From Gordonia hongkongensis (GTDB lineage Bacteria > Actinomycetota > Actinomycetes > Mycobacteriales > Mycobacteriaceae), in assembly GCF_023078355.1 (NCBI RefSeq), contig NZ_CP095552.1, positions 3,658,001 through 3,722,000 on the forward strand: DNA of 64,000 nucleotides, read 5' to 3'. Under the pieces are notes generated by a model. That model saw only the letters and a list, made by a program, of their open reading frames with translations. It was not told where the DNA came from and ran no database searches. Below, in pieces: positions 48,940 through 58,141 of the stretch. Both the position numbers and the translations under genes were made by a program. Every line of letters begins with the position of its first letter. Within the stretch, counting starts at the first letter, position 1.

Positions 48940-50493
48940 GTGAGCACAGGCACCGCAACAGAACCCGACACCGGGGGTTTCGCGCCGGACTTCGACCGGT
49001 GTTTTCGCGCAGTGCAGGCCCGCGACGCCCGCTTCGACGGTCAGTTCTTCGTGACGGTCCGCACCACCGGCATCTACTGCCGTCCGTCGTGTCCGGCACA
49101 GACCCCCCGGCCCGCCAACGTGGCGTTCGTCCTCACTGCGGCGGCCGCCCAGCAGCAGGGTTTCCGTGCTTGCCGACGCTGCGCGCCCGACGCCGTTCCG
49201 GGGTCCCCGCTGTGGAACATCAACGCCGACATGTCGGCTCGCGCGATGCGGCTCATCGCCGACGGCGTCGTCGAGCGCGAAGGGGTCGACGGACTCGCGG
49301 CGCGTCTGAGGTATTCACCCCGGCACCTCACCCGCGTGCTGACCCGGCATCTCGGAGCCGGGCCGCTCGCGCTCGCCCGAGCACATCGCGCCACCAACGC
49401 CCGCGTGCTCATCCAGTGCACGACGATGCCGATGACCGACGTCGCGTTCGCCGCCGGATTCGCCAGCGTGCGCCAGTTCAACGACACCGTCCGCGCGGTT
49501 TTCGGGCTCACCCCCACCGAGCTTCGACGCCTGCACAGCCGCAGAAAGGATGCGATCGGCACCGATTCCGCCCCGGGAAGCGTCACCCTGCGCCTGCCGT
49601 TCCGCGCGCCGTATCGCTGGCCATGGATGCGCTGGTTCCTGGACGCGCACGCCGTGGCCGGGGTCGAATCCGTCGTCGACGCCCCGGACAGTCCGCACGG
49701 CTGGCGTTACCGCCGGGTCCTCGCCCTACCCCACCGAACAGCGTCGGCGGAGGTGGAGCCGCAGGACGACCACGCCGTCGTCGCCCTCCACGGACTGGAC
49801 ATGCGTGACGTGGGGGTCGCGGTCAACCGGATCCGGCGTCTGCTCGACCTCGACGCCGACATCACCGCGGCCGAGGACGCACTGGCCGCCGACGCCACGA
49901 TGCAGCGGCTGCTGCGCCGGGCGCCGGGCCTCCGTGCGCCCGGCAGCCTCGACCCGGCCGAGACGATCATCCGGACCATGCTCGGTCAGCAGGTGAGTCT
50001 CGCCGCCGCGCGCAACCAGGTGAACCGGCTCGTCGAGGCCCTCGGCGAACCGGTCGGCGACGCCTTCGCCACCCCGTCCGAGACGGCGACGACAGTCGAC
50101 GGTCCGGCGTCGAAGTCCTTCCCGACGCCGGGTGTCATCGCCGCCCGTGGACACGAGGTCCTCCGCGGCCCGCGGCGGCGGATCGATGCCGTGATCGGCG
50201 TCGCGGCGGCACTCGCCGAAGGTCGGGTGGAACCGCATGTGGGGGTCGATGCGTCTGATCTTCGTGCCCAGCTTCTCGAGTTGCCCGGCATCGGCCCCTG
50301 GACCGCCGACATCGTCACGATGCGAGTCACCGGCGATCCCGACGTCCTGCTCACGAACGACCTCGTGGTCGTCCGGGCAGCCGCCGACCTCGGGATCGAT
50401 CTGCGGGACACGCGGCACTGGGCACCGTGGCGCTCGTACGCGACCATGCACCTGTGGCGACACCGACTCGACGCCGCCGGACAGGCCGTGTGA
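48940..50493 (+). CDS. Ada-AlkA bifunctional alkylation repair and regulatory protein
   Basis: A 517-residue three-domain protein. Residues ~15-85 are the Ada methyl-phosphotriester domain with the zinc cysteines C47, C51, C78 and C81, at the same spacing as C38, C42, C69 and C72 of E. coli Ada; C47 corresponds to the methyl acceptor. Residues ~95-195 are an AraC-type DNA-binding domain (VDGLAARLRYSPRHLTRVLT). The rest is an AlkA-type 3-methyladenine glycosylase with LGQQVS, the hairpin LPGIGPWTAD and the catalytic Asp in LLTND. It senses methylated backbone, activates repair genes and removes damaged purines. The start is GTG 48940. Ogt lies downstream. Confidence 0.93.
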   Translation: MSTGTATEPDTGGFAPDFDRCFRAVQARDARFDGQFFVTVRTTGIYCRPSCPAQTPRPANVAFVLTAAAAQQQGFRACRRCAPDAVPGSPLWNINADMSARAMRLIADGVVEREGVDGLAARLRYSPRHLTRVLTRHLGAGPLALARAHRATNARVLIQCTTMPMTDVAFAAGFASVRQFNDTVRAVFGLTPTELRRLHSRRKDAIGTDSAPGSVTLRLPFRAPYRWPWMRWFLDAHAVAGVESVVDAPDSPHGWRYRRVLALPHRTASAEVEPQDDHAVVALHGLDMRDVGVAVNRIRRLLDLDADITAAEDALAADATMQRLLRRAPGLRAPGSLDPAETIIRTMLGQQVSLAAARNQVNRLVEALGEPVGDAFATPSETATTVDGPASKSFPTPGVIAARGHEVLRGPRRRIDAVIGVAAALAEGRVEPHVGVDASDLRAQLLELPGIGPWTADIVTMRVTGDPDVLLTNDLVVVRAAADLGIDLRDTRHWAPWRSYATMHLWRHRLDAAGQAV

Positions 50494-50577
50494 CGAGCAG
50501 TGAGCAGACTCCGATGACCGGCATCTCGTAGCGATCTCTCTTCCGATCACATCCCCAGCGATCCGCAAGGAGCGACA

Positions 50578-51204
50578 ATGTCCGCACCGACCACCACCAC
50601 CGCCGCCTCCGGGCCCGACACCCCTGAACCGGGGGGTGCCCAATCCATCGGTCACACGACGACAGTCGGCGGCTATGCCACCGTCACCACTCCCAACGGG
50701 GCGTTCACCGTAGTCGCCGATCCCGACCACCGGGTCCTGGCGTCGGGGTGGACCGACGATCCCGCCTACCTGATGGCGCTCGTCCACCGCGCGCTACGCC
50801 CGGAATCGGTCCAGCCATCGGCCGCGCTCGGCACCATCACCGACGCCGTGTCGGCGTACTACGACGGCGATCTCGCCGCGCCGTCGCGGATTCCGGTCGT
50901 CCAACGTTCCGGCGGGACCTTTCTCGGTCCGGCCTGGGACGCCCTGCGCCTGGTCGAGGCCGGGAACCCCGTCACCTACACCCGCTTCGCCGAACTGGCC
51001 GGTCAGCCGGCGGCGGTCCGGGCCGCGGCAGCCGCCTGCGCGCGAAACGCGGCTGCCCTGTTCGTGCCCTGCCACCGGGTGAAGCGCAGCGATGGAAGCC
51101 TCGGCGGATTCCGCTACGGCCTGCCCACCAAGCAGTGGCTGCTCGACTTCGAGGCCGGCGCGCGGAGCGGCCCGGACGAACGGAGCGGTTCCGACGACCG
51201 ATAG
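50578..51204 (+). CDS. ogt: Methylated-DNA-[protein]-cysteine S-methyltransferase (Ogt)
   Basis: A 208-residue suicidal O6-methylguanine repair protein. The C-terminal domain holds the acceptor cysteine in FVPCHRVKRSDGSLGGFRYG, preceded by the helix ending ARNAAALF with the conserved Asn hinge. The recognition helix region PAAVRAAAAACARN is in place. The N-terminal domain (~110 residues) is longer than usual with a Thr/Ser/Pro-rich leader. AAGGAG lies six bases before the ATG. It follows ada-alkA by 84 bases and is likely part of the same adaptive response. Confidence 0.92.
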   Translation: MSAPTTTTAASGPDTPEPGGAQSIGHTTTVGGYATVTTPNGAFTVVADPDHRVLASGWTDDPAYLMALVHRALRPESVQPSAALGTITDAVSAYYDGDLAAPSRIPVVQRSGGTFLGPAWDALRLVEAGNPVTYTRFAELAGQPAAVRAAAAACARNAAALFVPCHRVKRSDGSLGGFRYGLPTKQWLLDFEAGARSGPDERSGSDDR

Positions 51205-51240
51205 TGCCCGTCGCCCGCGGTCCGGCCGAACTTGTCGGGG

Positions 51241-53424
51241 GTGTCCGACACCATCGACGACATGACTGCTGCCGCCCTCTCGCTCGTCGTCGGCCTCGCC
51301 CTGGGGATCGCCCTGGGCTGGTGGGCGCACGCCGCTCGCAGTGCCGCGACCGTGGCGGCGGCTCGCGCCGAGGTGGAGATGCTGCGCGCCGCGCGCGACG
51401 ATGTCGCGTCCTCGTTGTCGTGGGCCACCGAGGACGCGGCACGCCGGCAGTCGTCGGCGATCGGCAGCTCGGTTGCGCACATCGTCGAGCCATTGCGCGC
51501 CAACCTCGCGCAGCTCGCCGACGAACTGCGCCGGGTCGAGAACAACCGGATCGGCGCGTACGCCGGACTGACCGAGCAGGTGCGCGGGATCCACTCGGCG
51601 TCGATCGCGCTCAACGACCAGACCCGCCAGCTCGCCAACGCGTTGCACAGCCCGCACGCCCGCGGCCGGTGGGGTGAGGTCCAGCTCGAGCGCGTGGTCG
51701 AGCTCGCCGGCATGACCAAGCATTGCGACTTCAGCACCCAGGTGTCGGTCACCGACCCCTCCGATCCGAACGGTTCGGGAAACGGCCGGGGTGCCACGAC
51801 GCTGCGGCCGGACCTCGTCGTCCACCTCGCCGGCGGCCGCGACATCGTCGTGGACGCCAAGGTGCCCCTCGACGCCTACCTGCGGGCGGCCGAGGCCACC
51901 GACACGTCCGTTCGCGACAAACTCATCCGCGAACATGCTCGCGCCCTGCGCGCTCACATCGCACGACTGTCCGCGAAGTCCTACTGGTCCGCCTTCGACA
52001 ACACACCGGAGATGGTGGTGCTGTTCGTGCCCGGCGACGTCGTCCTGGAAGCCGCCGCCCGCACCGACCCCGACCTCCTCGAGTTCGGCTTCGCACGCAA
52101 CGTCGTCATCGCCACCCCGACCACCCTCATCGCGTTGCTACGGACCGTCGCACTGGGATGGCGTCACGATGCGATGGCTCGCGACGCCGCGGTCATCCAC
52201 GATCTCGGTCTGCAGCTCCATCAGCGGCTCGCCGGGGTGCTCACTCACCTCGGCACCCTCGGCACGTCGCTGCAGCGCACGGTCGACGCCTACAACTCGA
52301 CGATCGGTTCGGTGGACAGTCGCCTCGGCGTCACCGCACGCCGGTTGGCCGAGCTCGACGCCCTGGGCGATGTCCCGGACGCCCCACGACCACCGGTGAT
52401 CCACGACACCTGCCGCCCGGCGGGGCCGACCGCCCGGCCTGGGACGGCGCCGGAGGCGGCATCGACGCCCCGGTCCGGGGTGAAACGATTTCTGTCGAGG
52501 ACCCGGTACCGTGACCATGTGCCTTCCCCGCAACGTCTCCAAACCGCGGTACCACTGGACCAGCAGTCGGTACTGCCCGCGGTCCGCGGTGTGCCGTGGT
52601 GGGGCGCCGTTCTCCTGGCCACCGGGATCACGGGCCTCGGTGCGGCCATCGACGCCGGCAGCAACGATTCGCTGGGCTCGATCTACAAGTTCTGCTACCT
52701 CGTCGGATGTGTGATCGCCGCGCTGGCGGTGCGTCGTCGTGCCCTGTTCACCGCCGCCGCGCAGCCCCCGCTCATCGCCTTCTTCGTCAGCATCGTCACG
52801 CTGTACGGACTCAATTCCGAGCAGGCGTCGTCGGGACTGAAGAGCCTCGTCTTCAATGTCCTGCTCCCCATCGCGGCGGACTTCCCCTGGATGTTGACGA
52901 CGTTCCTCGTGACCCTGGGGATCGTGCTCGCCCGGTGGTTCCTGACCCGCGAGGCCGCCGAGCCGGCGAAACGCCGGGCCCTGAGTCGCGACAAGGCGGG
53001 CCGGACGCCCCCGAGCAGGTCCGCGGCCGGGAGCGGCGACGCCGACCGGCCATCGGGCCGCGCGGCAACGCATCGTCGCGCCAAGGGGCCCGGCTCGTCC
53101 GGAACCGCCACCGAGGCCCCGTCGGCGTCTCCCGAGAAGAACCGATCGGCAGCGCAGTCTTCGCCCTCCTCGACCAAGGCCGCGCCGCGATCGCGACCGA
53201 AACCGCGTTCGACCGGAGCCTCGGACCGGCCGTCCGCGACGTCCCGCTCGGCGACGAAGGGATCGCGTACCGCATCGGGCGCGCCGAGACCTACTGTCGC
53301 CGACCTCGCGGCCCCCGACCTCACGCCGTCGGACGCCACGCCCGCGCCGCGACGCCCGGACATCCCGACGTACGAGTCGGCAACCGACATCCCCCCGGCC
53401 GGAGTCGCCGACACGCGGTCCTGA
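51241..53424 (+). CDS. rmuC: RmuC-DUF6542 fused protein
   Basis: A 727-residue protein made of two units normally found separate. Residues 1-400 are RmuC-like: an N-terminal membrane helix (AALSLVVGLALGIALGWWAH), a coiled coil, and the PD-(D/E)XK-like core with RGRWGEVQLERVVELAGM and LRPDLVVHL … DIVVDAKVPLDAYL. RmuC limits DNA rearrangement. Residues ~425-570 are a membrane unit (VPLDQQSVLPAVRGVPWWGA … four helices) resembling actinobacterial DUF6542, followed by a ~150-residue disordered Ser/Arg/Pro-rich tail. No stop lies between; an in-frame GTG at 52519 could restart the second part. Starts at 51241 (GTG) or 51262 (ATG). Confidence 0.82.
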   Translation: MSDTIDDMTAAALSLVVGLALGIALGWWAHAARSAATVAAARAEVEMLRAARDDVASSLSWATEDAARRQSSAIGSSVAHIVEPLRANLAQLADELRRVENNRIGAYAGLTEQVRGIHSASIALNDQTRQLANALHSPHARGRWGEVQLERVVELAGMTKHCDFSTQVSVTDPSDPNGSGNGRGATTLRPDLVVHLAGGRDIVVDAKVPLDAYLRAAEATDTSVRDKLIREHARALRAHIARLSAKSYWSAFDNTPEMVVLFVPGDVVLEAAARTDPDLLEFGFARNVVIATPTTLIALLRTVALGWRHDAMARDAAVIHDLGLQLHQRLAGVLTHLGTLGTSLQRTVDAYNSTIGSVDSRLGVTARRLAELDALGDVPDAPRPPVIHDTCRPAGPTARPGTAPEAASTPRSGVKRFLSRTRYRDHVPSPQRLQTAVPLDQQSVLPAVRGVPWWGAVLLATGITGLGAAIDAGSNDSLGSIYKFCYLVGCVIAALAVRRRALFTAAAQPPLIAFFVSIVTLYGLNSEQASSGLKSLVFNVLLPIAADFPWMLTTFLVTLGIVLARWFLTREAAEPAKRRALSRDKAGRTPPSRSAAGSGDADRPSGRAATHRRAKGPGSSGTATEAPSASPEKNRSAAQSSPSSTKAAPRSRPKPRSTGASDRPSATSRSATKGSRTASGAPRPTVADLAAPDLTPSDATPAPRRPDIPTYESATDIPPAGVADTRS

Positions 53425-53427
53425 GCC

Positions 53428-54012
53428 TCAGCTCGCGACGTTGCGTTCCAGCCAACGCCCCAGCCGACGCGCTGCGGCGTCGACGAGCGCGGGCCACTCC
53501 ATCGCACCCTCGTCCGCGTTGTCGGTGACCGCCTTGATCAGGCGGCAGGGCACGCCGAACTCAGCACTCACGTGGGCGACCGCGCACCCCTCCATGTCGA
53601 CGAGGTGGGCATGCTGGGCGAGTTCGCGCCGACGAACCGGATCCGCGACGAAGGTGTCCCCGGACGCCAACACCGTTCCGTCGCCGCCGGGTAGCTCCCA
53701 GCGGTCGGTCATCTCATAACCCATCGCCCGTAATTCGGCGCTGCTGATGTCGTGCTCGAGCACGGCCGACGGGAGGAACAGACCCAACTCGGCGTCGCCG
53801 CTCACACCGTCGCGCAGGGCCCCCGCGGTACCGATGTTGATGACCTCGGAGACCGGCGCCCCGCCGGCGAGTTCCCGGCTCAGCGCCATCGTCGCGCGCA
53901 CCTTGCCGATGCCCGTCACGAGCACCCGCATCCCGGGCGGCACATGTCTGGCCTCGGCCCGCGTCGCCGAGACGACGAGGACACCGGGTCGGGGCAGCGC
54001 GTTGTGAGTCAC
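53428..54012 (-). CDS. MTA/SAH nucleosidase-like phosphorylase-fold protein
   Basis: A 194-residue nucleoside phosphorylase-fold protein, shorter than the usual ~230. It has the core elements of the 5'-methylthioadenosine/S-adenosylhomocysteine nucleosidases: VLVTGIGKVRATMALSRELA, INIGTAGALRDGVSGDAELG, SGDTFVADPVRRRELAQ, and VDMEGCAVAHVSAEFGVPCR with the ribose-binding MEG. The Asp of the base-recognition SDxA motif appears as TDNADEGA. It would release adenine or another base from a thionucleoside or nucleoside. GTG 54012 is the probable start. It is the last of the leftward cluster beginning with the SDR at 55750. Confidence 0.82.
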   Translation of the reverse strand: MTHNALPRPGVLVVSATRAEARHVPPGMRVLVTGIGKVRATMALSRELAGGAPVSEVINIGTAGALRDGVSGDAELGLFLPSAVLEHDISSAELRAMGYEMTDRWELPGGDGTVLASGDTFVADPVRRRELAQHAHLVDMEGCAVAHVSAEFGVPCRLIKAVTDNADEGAMEWPALVDAAARRLGRWLERNVAS

Positions 54013-54032
54013 GCCGACGATTATGGCGTGTG

Positions 54033-54830
54033 TCAGCCGCGGGCGAGCGCGGCGGACGCCCGCGCCGCGCGGCCCAGCGACGAGCCGTATCCGGGTCCGT
54101 GGCCGGCCGCGTGCACAGCGAGCGGATGCAGTTGGTGGACGTCGACGCGGTCCTGCCAGCCGCGGACGAGCGGGTGCTCGTCTCGATAGCCGTCGAGGAC
54201 CGCATCGAGGTGCGGGCACCCGAACAGTGCGAGCATCGCCAGATCGGTCTCCCGATGACCGCCGTGCGCGGCCGGGTCGATCATCACCACGCCCCGCGGA
54301 GTCCACATCACATTCCCGTTCCAGAGATCGCCGTGGATGCGTGCCGGCCCCTCGTCGTCGTCGAACACGCCGTCCGCGATCAGGACACATGCGTCGCGGA
54401 CCGCGTCCTCGTCCTCGGTCGTGAGGTTCCCGGCCGCGCGTGCCGGGGCCAGATACGGTTCCACCCGTTCCCGGACATAGAACTCACCCCACGACCGGTA
54501 TTCGACCGAGCTCAACTCTCGGCGACCGATGAACAGCTGACCGGAGAACGGTGTTCCGTCCGCATCGGCAGGCGGGGAACCGAACTGCGGGGCGCCCGCG
54601 TCGTGCATCCGAGCGAGCGCGGCCCCGAACTCCCGTGCCACTCCGGGCGATGGCCGACCGCGTTCGAGGCGTTCGAGTTCGATGGCGTCTTCGCTCACCG
54701 AGATCACCTGTACGACAGGCGCTCCCGACGCCGACAGCCAACGCAACCCGGCGGCTTCGGCCGCGAAGAAGTCGGGATGACCGCCCCGCGGGCCGCTCTC
54801 GCGCAGCGCCTTGGTGAAGACGGGACTCAC
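54033..54830 (-). CDS. Fructosamine kinase family protein
   Basis: A 265-residue kinase of the fructosamine-3-kinase/APH-like fold, which phosphorylates sugar adducts on proteins or small amines to trigger their removal. Seen are the N-lobe AEAAGLRWLSASGAPVVQVI, the hinge ELERLERGRPS, the catalytic loop IHGDLWNGNVMW (HGDxxxxN) and the metal-binding VMIDPAAHGGHRETDLAML (DPA). The classical N-terminal lysine position is not obvious (MSPVFTKAL), but a start further left is excluded by overlap with the SDR. Its GTG overlaps the SDR stop by four bases. Confidence 0.88.
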   Translation of the reverse strand: MSPVFTKALRESGPRGGHPDFFAAEAAGLRWLSASGAPVVQVISVSEDAIELERLERGRPSPGVAREFGAALARMHDAGAPQFGSPPADADGTPFSGQLFIGRRELSSVEYRSWGEFYVRERVEPYLAPARAAGNLTTEDEDAVRDACVLIADGVFDDDEGPARIHGDLWNGNVMWTPRGVVMIDPAAHGGHRETDLAMLALFGCPHLDAVLDGYRDEHPLVRGWQDRVDVHQLHPLAVHAAGHGPGYGSSLGRAARASAALARG

Positions 54831-55750
54831 CGGGAGGAATGCTCGTCGGTCGCCGTCGCCTCGAGACTCTTCGCACTCACTCGCGCGAGCCGGTCGAAAC
54901 GATCGTTGGCGACTCGCATCGCGATCTCATACGGCAGTGCGAACTTTCGCGCCCACCAGTACCCGAACCGGATGTCGAACGAGGTGTAGACCATGAAGCG
55001 GTTCTTGCGAATCCCGGTCAGGATCGCCGCCGCCGCCACGTCGGGCGACACCGCGACCCTGTGAAATCCGTTGATGGCGGCCTTGACCCGCGGGTTCTCG
55101 CGGTCGATGCCGAGGATCTCCACGGAGTCGACCAGCGGCGTGTCCACCCCGCCGGGGCATACCAGGGACACCCCGATCCCGTGACGCCGCAGATCAAATC
55201 GAAGAACCTCCGACACGCCCCGCAGCCCGAACTTGCTGGCGCTGTATGCGGCGTGCCAGGGCAGCGCCAGCAGTCCGGCGGCCGAGGAGACGTTCACGAT
55301 GTGTCCACCGCGCCCCCGTCGGATCATCTGCGGCACAAAGCTTTCGATGATGTGAATCGGCCCCATCAGGTTGACGTCGACCAGCTTCCGCCAGTGCCGG
55401 TGTTCGAGATTCTCCACCGTTCCCCACGCCGAGATCCCGGCGATGTTCATCACCACGTCCATGACGCCGACCTCGGCGTCGACCTGGCGGGCGAACCCGG
55501 CCACCCAGTCGAAGTCCGAGACGTCCCCGGCCACGTGGTAGAGGACCGTTCCGTCGGCCGCGGTGATGGCCGCGACGACCTCGTCGAGCTGATCCGCGTG
55601 CAGGTCGGTGAGCACCAGTTCGGCGCCCCGGGCGGCGGCGGCCTGGGCGGTGGCCCTGCCGATTCCGCTCGCCGCGCCGGTGATGAGGACCTTGCGGCCA
55701 CGCAGCGACGGCACCGGGGTGTCCATGAACAGCAGCTCTCTGAAACCCAT
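54827..55750 (-). CDS. Short-chain dehydrogenase/reductase
   Basis: A 307-residue NAD(P)-dependent oxidoreductase. The dinucleotide motif is ITGAASGIGRATAQ (TGxxxGIG) near residue 24, followed by the acidic TDLHADQLDE that favours NAD(P) choice, NIAGIS, and the catalytic Ser (VNVSSAAGLL), Tyr and Lys (AAYSASKFGL). The C-terminal region (MVYTSFDIRFGYWWARKFAL PYEIAM) is hydrophobic and may sit on the membrane, as in mycobacterial lipid-processing SDRs. First gene of a leftward cluster with the kinase-like gene, to which it is translationally coupled. Starts at 55750 or 55726. Confidence 0.9.
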   Translation of the reverse strand: MGFRELLFMDTPVPSLRGRKVLITGAASGIGRATAQAAAARGAELVLTDLHADQLDEVVAAITAADGTVLYHVAGDVSDFDWVAGFARQVDAEVGVMDVVMNIAGISAWGTVENLEHRHWRKLVDVNLMGPIHIIESFVPQMIRRGRGGHIVNVSSAAGLLALPWHAAYSASKFGLRGVSEVLRFDLRRHGIGVSLVCPGGVDTPLVDSVEILGIDRENPRVKAAINGFHRVAVSPDVAAAAILTGIRKNRFMVYTSFDIRFGYWWARKFALPYEIAMRVANDRFDRLARVSAKSLEATATDEHSSR

Positions 55751-55833
55751 GACGCGAGGTTAGCCGTCCGCCGCGGCGGACCTCAGCCGATCGACGGATC
55801 GCCCACGCCGGATCGGGCCGCGCGCCGGCGACG

Positions 55834-56895
55834 TCAGCCGATCGGCAGCTTCCCGTCGAAGAGCGCGTAGACGATGGTCAGCATCGCCTTGAGCACTTGT
55901 GCGGACACGTCCTGGCCCTGGGTCATCAGCAGCCGCGCCACGGCTTCGGGGTCCTCGGTGGCGAGGAGCTGCTCGACGAAGGGGATGACCGAGGACAGTC
56001 CGCTGGCGTCGTCCGTCGGCACCGACGGCGCCGGGCCCGCTCCGGTGGCGGCGTTCCCGTTGACGTAGTTCAGGATGCCGTCGGTGATCGCCATGGCGTA
56101 CTTGACCTGACCGTCCCGGCCGGCGAGCGCCTTGGCCTCACCGGGGTTGGCGAGGTTGCCCATCTCGATGAACACCGCCGGGACCTTGGTCAGGTTCACC
56201 GCGGCGATGTCGGGACGGGTCTGGATGCCGTCGCGGACGCCGGCATAGTTCGCCGACGGGAACCCGGCCTTGACGAAGGCGTCGCGCATGGTCGTCGAGG
56301 CCTTGCGTCCCTCGCCGGACTGCACGCGGTCGACGGTGGCATCCGGGACCGGCAGCGACGGCACGATCATGTGGAAGCCCTTCTTGGACTCGTCGGCTCC
56401 CCGCGCCGTCGAGTCGGCATGCAGGCTGACCGCGACCGCGGCGCCCGAGCGACTGGCCGCGGCGGCGCGTTCGTCCACACAACCGCCCCACCCGGTGTCG
56501 TCCGGCCTGCTCAGGACCACACGAGCCCCCTGACTCTCGAGGCCGGCCTTCACGAGTTGCCCGATCTGCCAGTTGACCGTGTGCTCCTTGGCGCCGTTCA
56601 CACCGGTCGCGCCGCTGGTCTGGCAGTCCTTCTTGCCACCGCGCCCGTCCGGCACCTGTGCCCTGAGGTCGTGACCGGCAGCCGAGGCCTGGTGACCGGG
56701 GTCGAGGAAGATCGTCTTCCCCGCCAGTGCCGTCCCGCGGGCGGGGGCCGCTTCGGCGGGCGCCGCGACCACGTTCGAGGCGACCGCCATCGACGTGGCG
56801 GCCACCATGGCGAAGCCGATCGTGGCGAGGCGTTGTGCTGTCGTCTTTCGGAACATTGCGCTGTCGAGGCCGCGACGCGCCGAAGCGCTGGTCAC
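55834..56895 (-). CDS. Secreted N-acetylmuramoyl-L-alanine amidase (Rv3717-like)
   Basis: A 353-residue exported zinc amidase that cuts the lactyl-amide bond between MurNAc and the peptide in peptidoglycan. The signal peptide spans FRKTTAQRLATIGFAMVAAT to APAEAAPA. The Amidase_3 domain starts TIFLDPGHQ (zinc His), and continues with AVSLHAD (second zinc His) and the catalytic Glu in VFIEMGNLANP. Two cysteines (KKDCQTSG and GWGGCVDE) may form a disulfide as in the M. tuberculosis enzyme. The ~70-residue C-terminal tail after NYVNGN is extra. GTG 56895 has a strong GGAGGGAGTGAGG before it. Confidence 0.9.
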   Translation of the reverse strand: MTSASARRGLDSAMFRKTTAQRLATIGFAMVAATSMAVASNVVAAPAEAAPARGTALAGKTIFLDPGHQASAAGHDLRAQVPDGRGGKKDCQTSGATGVNGAKEHTVNWQIGQLVKAGLESQGARVVLSRPDDTGWGGCVDERAAAASRSGAAVAVSLHADSTARGADESKKGFHMIVPSLPVPDATVDRVQSGEGRKASTTMRDAFVKAGFPSANYAGVRDGIQTRPDIAAVNLTKVPAVFIEMGNLANPGEAKALAGRDGQVKYAMAITDGILNYVNGNAATGAGPAPSVPTDDASGLSSVIPFVEQLLATEDPEAVARLLMTQGQDVSAQVLKAMLTIVYALFDGKLPIG

Positions 56896-56922
56896 TTGCC
56901 TCACTCCCTCCCGTTGAGTACC

Positions 56923-56940
56923 ACTGGTCACACTGGTCAC
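56923..56940. repeat. 9-bp tandem repeat upstream of amidase
   Basis: ACTGGTCAC occurs twice in direct tandem (56923-56931, 56932-56940), about 30 bases upstream of the amidase start, in the promoter or 5' leader. A third CTGGTCAC follows at 56888-56895 in the gene start. Confidence 0.55.
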
Positions 56941-56974
56941 AGACATAACAGTGAAACAAACGAACGCGGGATTC

Positions 56975-57006
56975 CGAAATGGTCGTCCTGGGACAACGGC
57001 ATTTCG
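56975..57006 (-). terminator. Hairpin downstream of CobW gene
   Basis: CGAAATG (56975-56981) pairs with CATTTCG (57000-57006), and inner GTCGTCC with GGACAAC (one G-U pair), with a 2-base bulge. It lies 47 bases after the end of the CobW gene in the direction of transcription. Confidence 0.55.
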
Positions 57007-57052
57007 TTAGTGAGCTGTGACCTCTCGAACGGCGTGTCGAGCGCGTCGCGGG

Positions 57053-58141
57053 TCAGTCCGCCAGGTGCCGCAGGATTCCGAGGATGCCGTTCTCGTCCGC
57101 AGCGTCCTCCGGTCGGGCGACGGCGGCCTCCAGCTCGGCGCGCACGGCCGCCTCGTCGAGACCGCGCCCGATCGCGACGAGTTCGGTGGCCGGACGCCGC
57201 CCTTCCCAGGATTCGCGCATCACGCGCACGAAGCCGCCGACTCCGTGCACGACGAACCGCTGCCGATGCCTCGGTACGTCGAAATGGACGAGTCCCTTGA
57301 TCCGGAAACAGCCACTGGGCGGACGTTCGAGAAATCGCGCCAGGCGCCGCGGATCCATCGGCCGGTCGCTGGAGAACGACACCGACTCGTACTCCGCGTG
57401 CAGATGCTGGTGATCGGCGTGACCTGCGTCGTCCAGAAGCAACTCGTCGAAAGCCATCTGGCCGGACCGAGCCTGCGCGACGTCGCGCTGAACGACATCG
57501 AACAGCAGCGCCGGATCGATCGCGGCATTCCGGGTCGCCACCCGCGGTGCGGTCGCATTGAGTTGTGCGACAAGCTCTTCGACGACGCGCCGGGACTCAT
57601 CCGGGATCAGGTCGACCTTGTTGACGAGCACGAGGTCGGCGATCGCGACGTGCGAGTCCAGCTCCGGATGCGTACCGCGCACCTCCTCGACGTGCGCGGC
57701 GTCGACCACGTAGACCAGTCCGCCGTAGCGGAGTCGTGCGTCCGCCACCGACGTCACCATCCGGATGAGCGCTTTGGGTTCGGCGATCCCGCTCGCCTCG
57801 ATCACGATGGCGTCGATCCCCGCGCTCGGACGAACCAGCGAGGTGAGTGCGTCCGCGAGGCCGTCGGCGTCGACGGTGCAGCACATGCACCCGTTCCCGA
57901 GGCTCACCGTGCCGTCCGCCTGCGCCGAGACGAGCAGCGCGTCGATGTTCACCTTGCCGAAGTCGTTGACCAGCACGCCCAGCCGGGTGCCGGTGCGCCC
58001 GGCAGACCGCAACAGATGATTGAGCAGTGTCGTCTTTCCCGAACCCAGATACCCGGCCACCACGACGACCGGAACCGGACCGCGGCGATCGGGGTCTTCG
58101 CAGCGCTCATCACCGGCGGTCGGGTTCCAGACAGTCCGCAC
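57053..58141 (-). CDS. CobW/COG0523 family GTP-binding metallochaperone
   Basis: A 362-residue GTPase of the COG0523 family, often linked to zinc homeostasis or metal insertion. Walker A is GYLGSGKTT (30-38), the metal-binding CxCC is Cys85-Met-Cys87-Cys88 in GNGCMCCTV, and the guanine motif is [10 protein letters not shown] histidine-rich loop ([18 protein letters not shown]) precedes the C-terminal CobW_C domain, which contains [23 protein letters not shown] 58141 overlaps the trhO gene by 32 bases, so the two are coupled. No Zur-type box could be recognised nearby. Confidence 0.9.
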   Translation of the reverse strand: MRTVWNPTAGDERCEDPDRRGPVPVVVVAGYLGSGKTTLLNHLLRSAGRTGTRLGVLVNDFGKVNIDALLVSAQADGTVSLGNGCMCCTVDADGLADALTSLVRPSAGIDAIVIEASGIAEPKALIRMVTSVADARLRYGGLVYVVDAAHVEEVRGTHPELDSHVAIADLVLVNKVDLIPDESRRVVEELVAQLNATAPRVATRNAAIDPALLFDVVQRDVAQARSGQMAFDELLLDDAGHADHQHLHAEYESVSFSSDRPMDPRRLARFLERPPSGCFRIKGLVHFDVPRHRQRFVVHGVGGFVRVMRESWEGRRPATELVAIGRGLDEAAVRAELEAAVARPEDAADENGILGILRHLAD

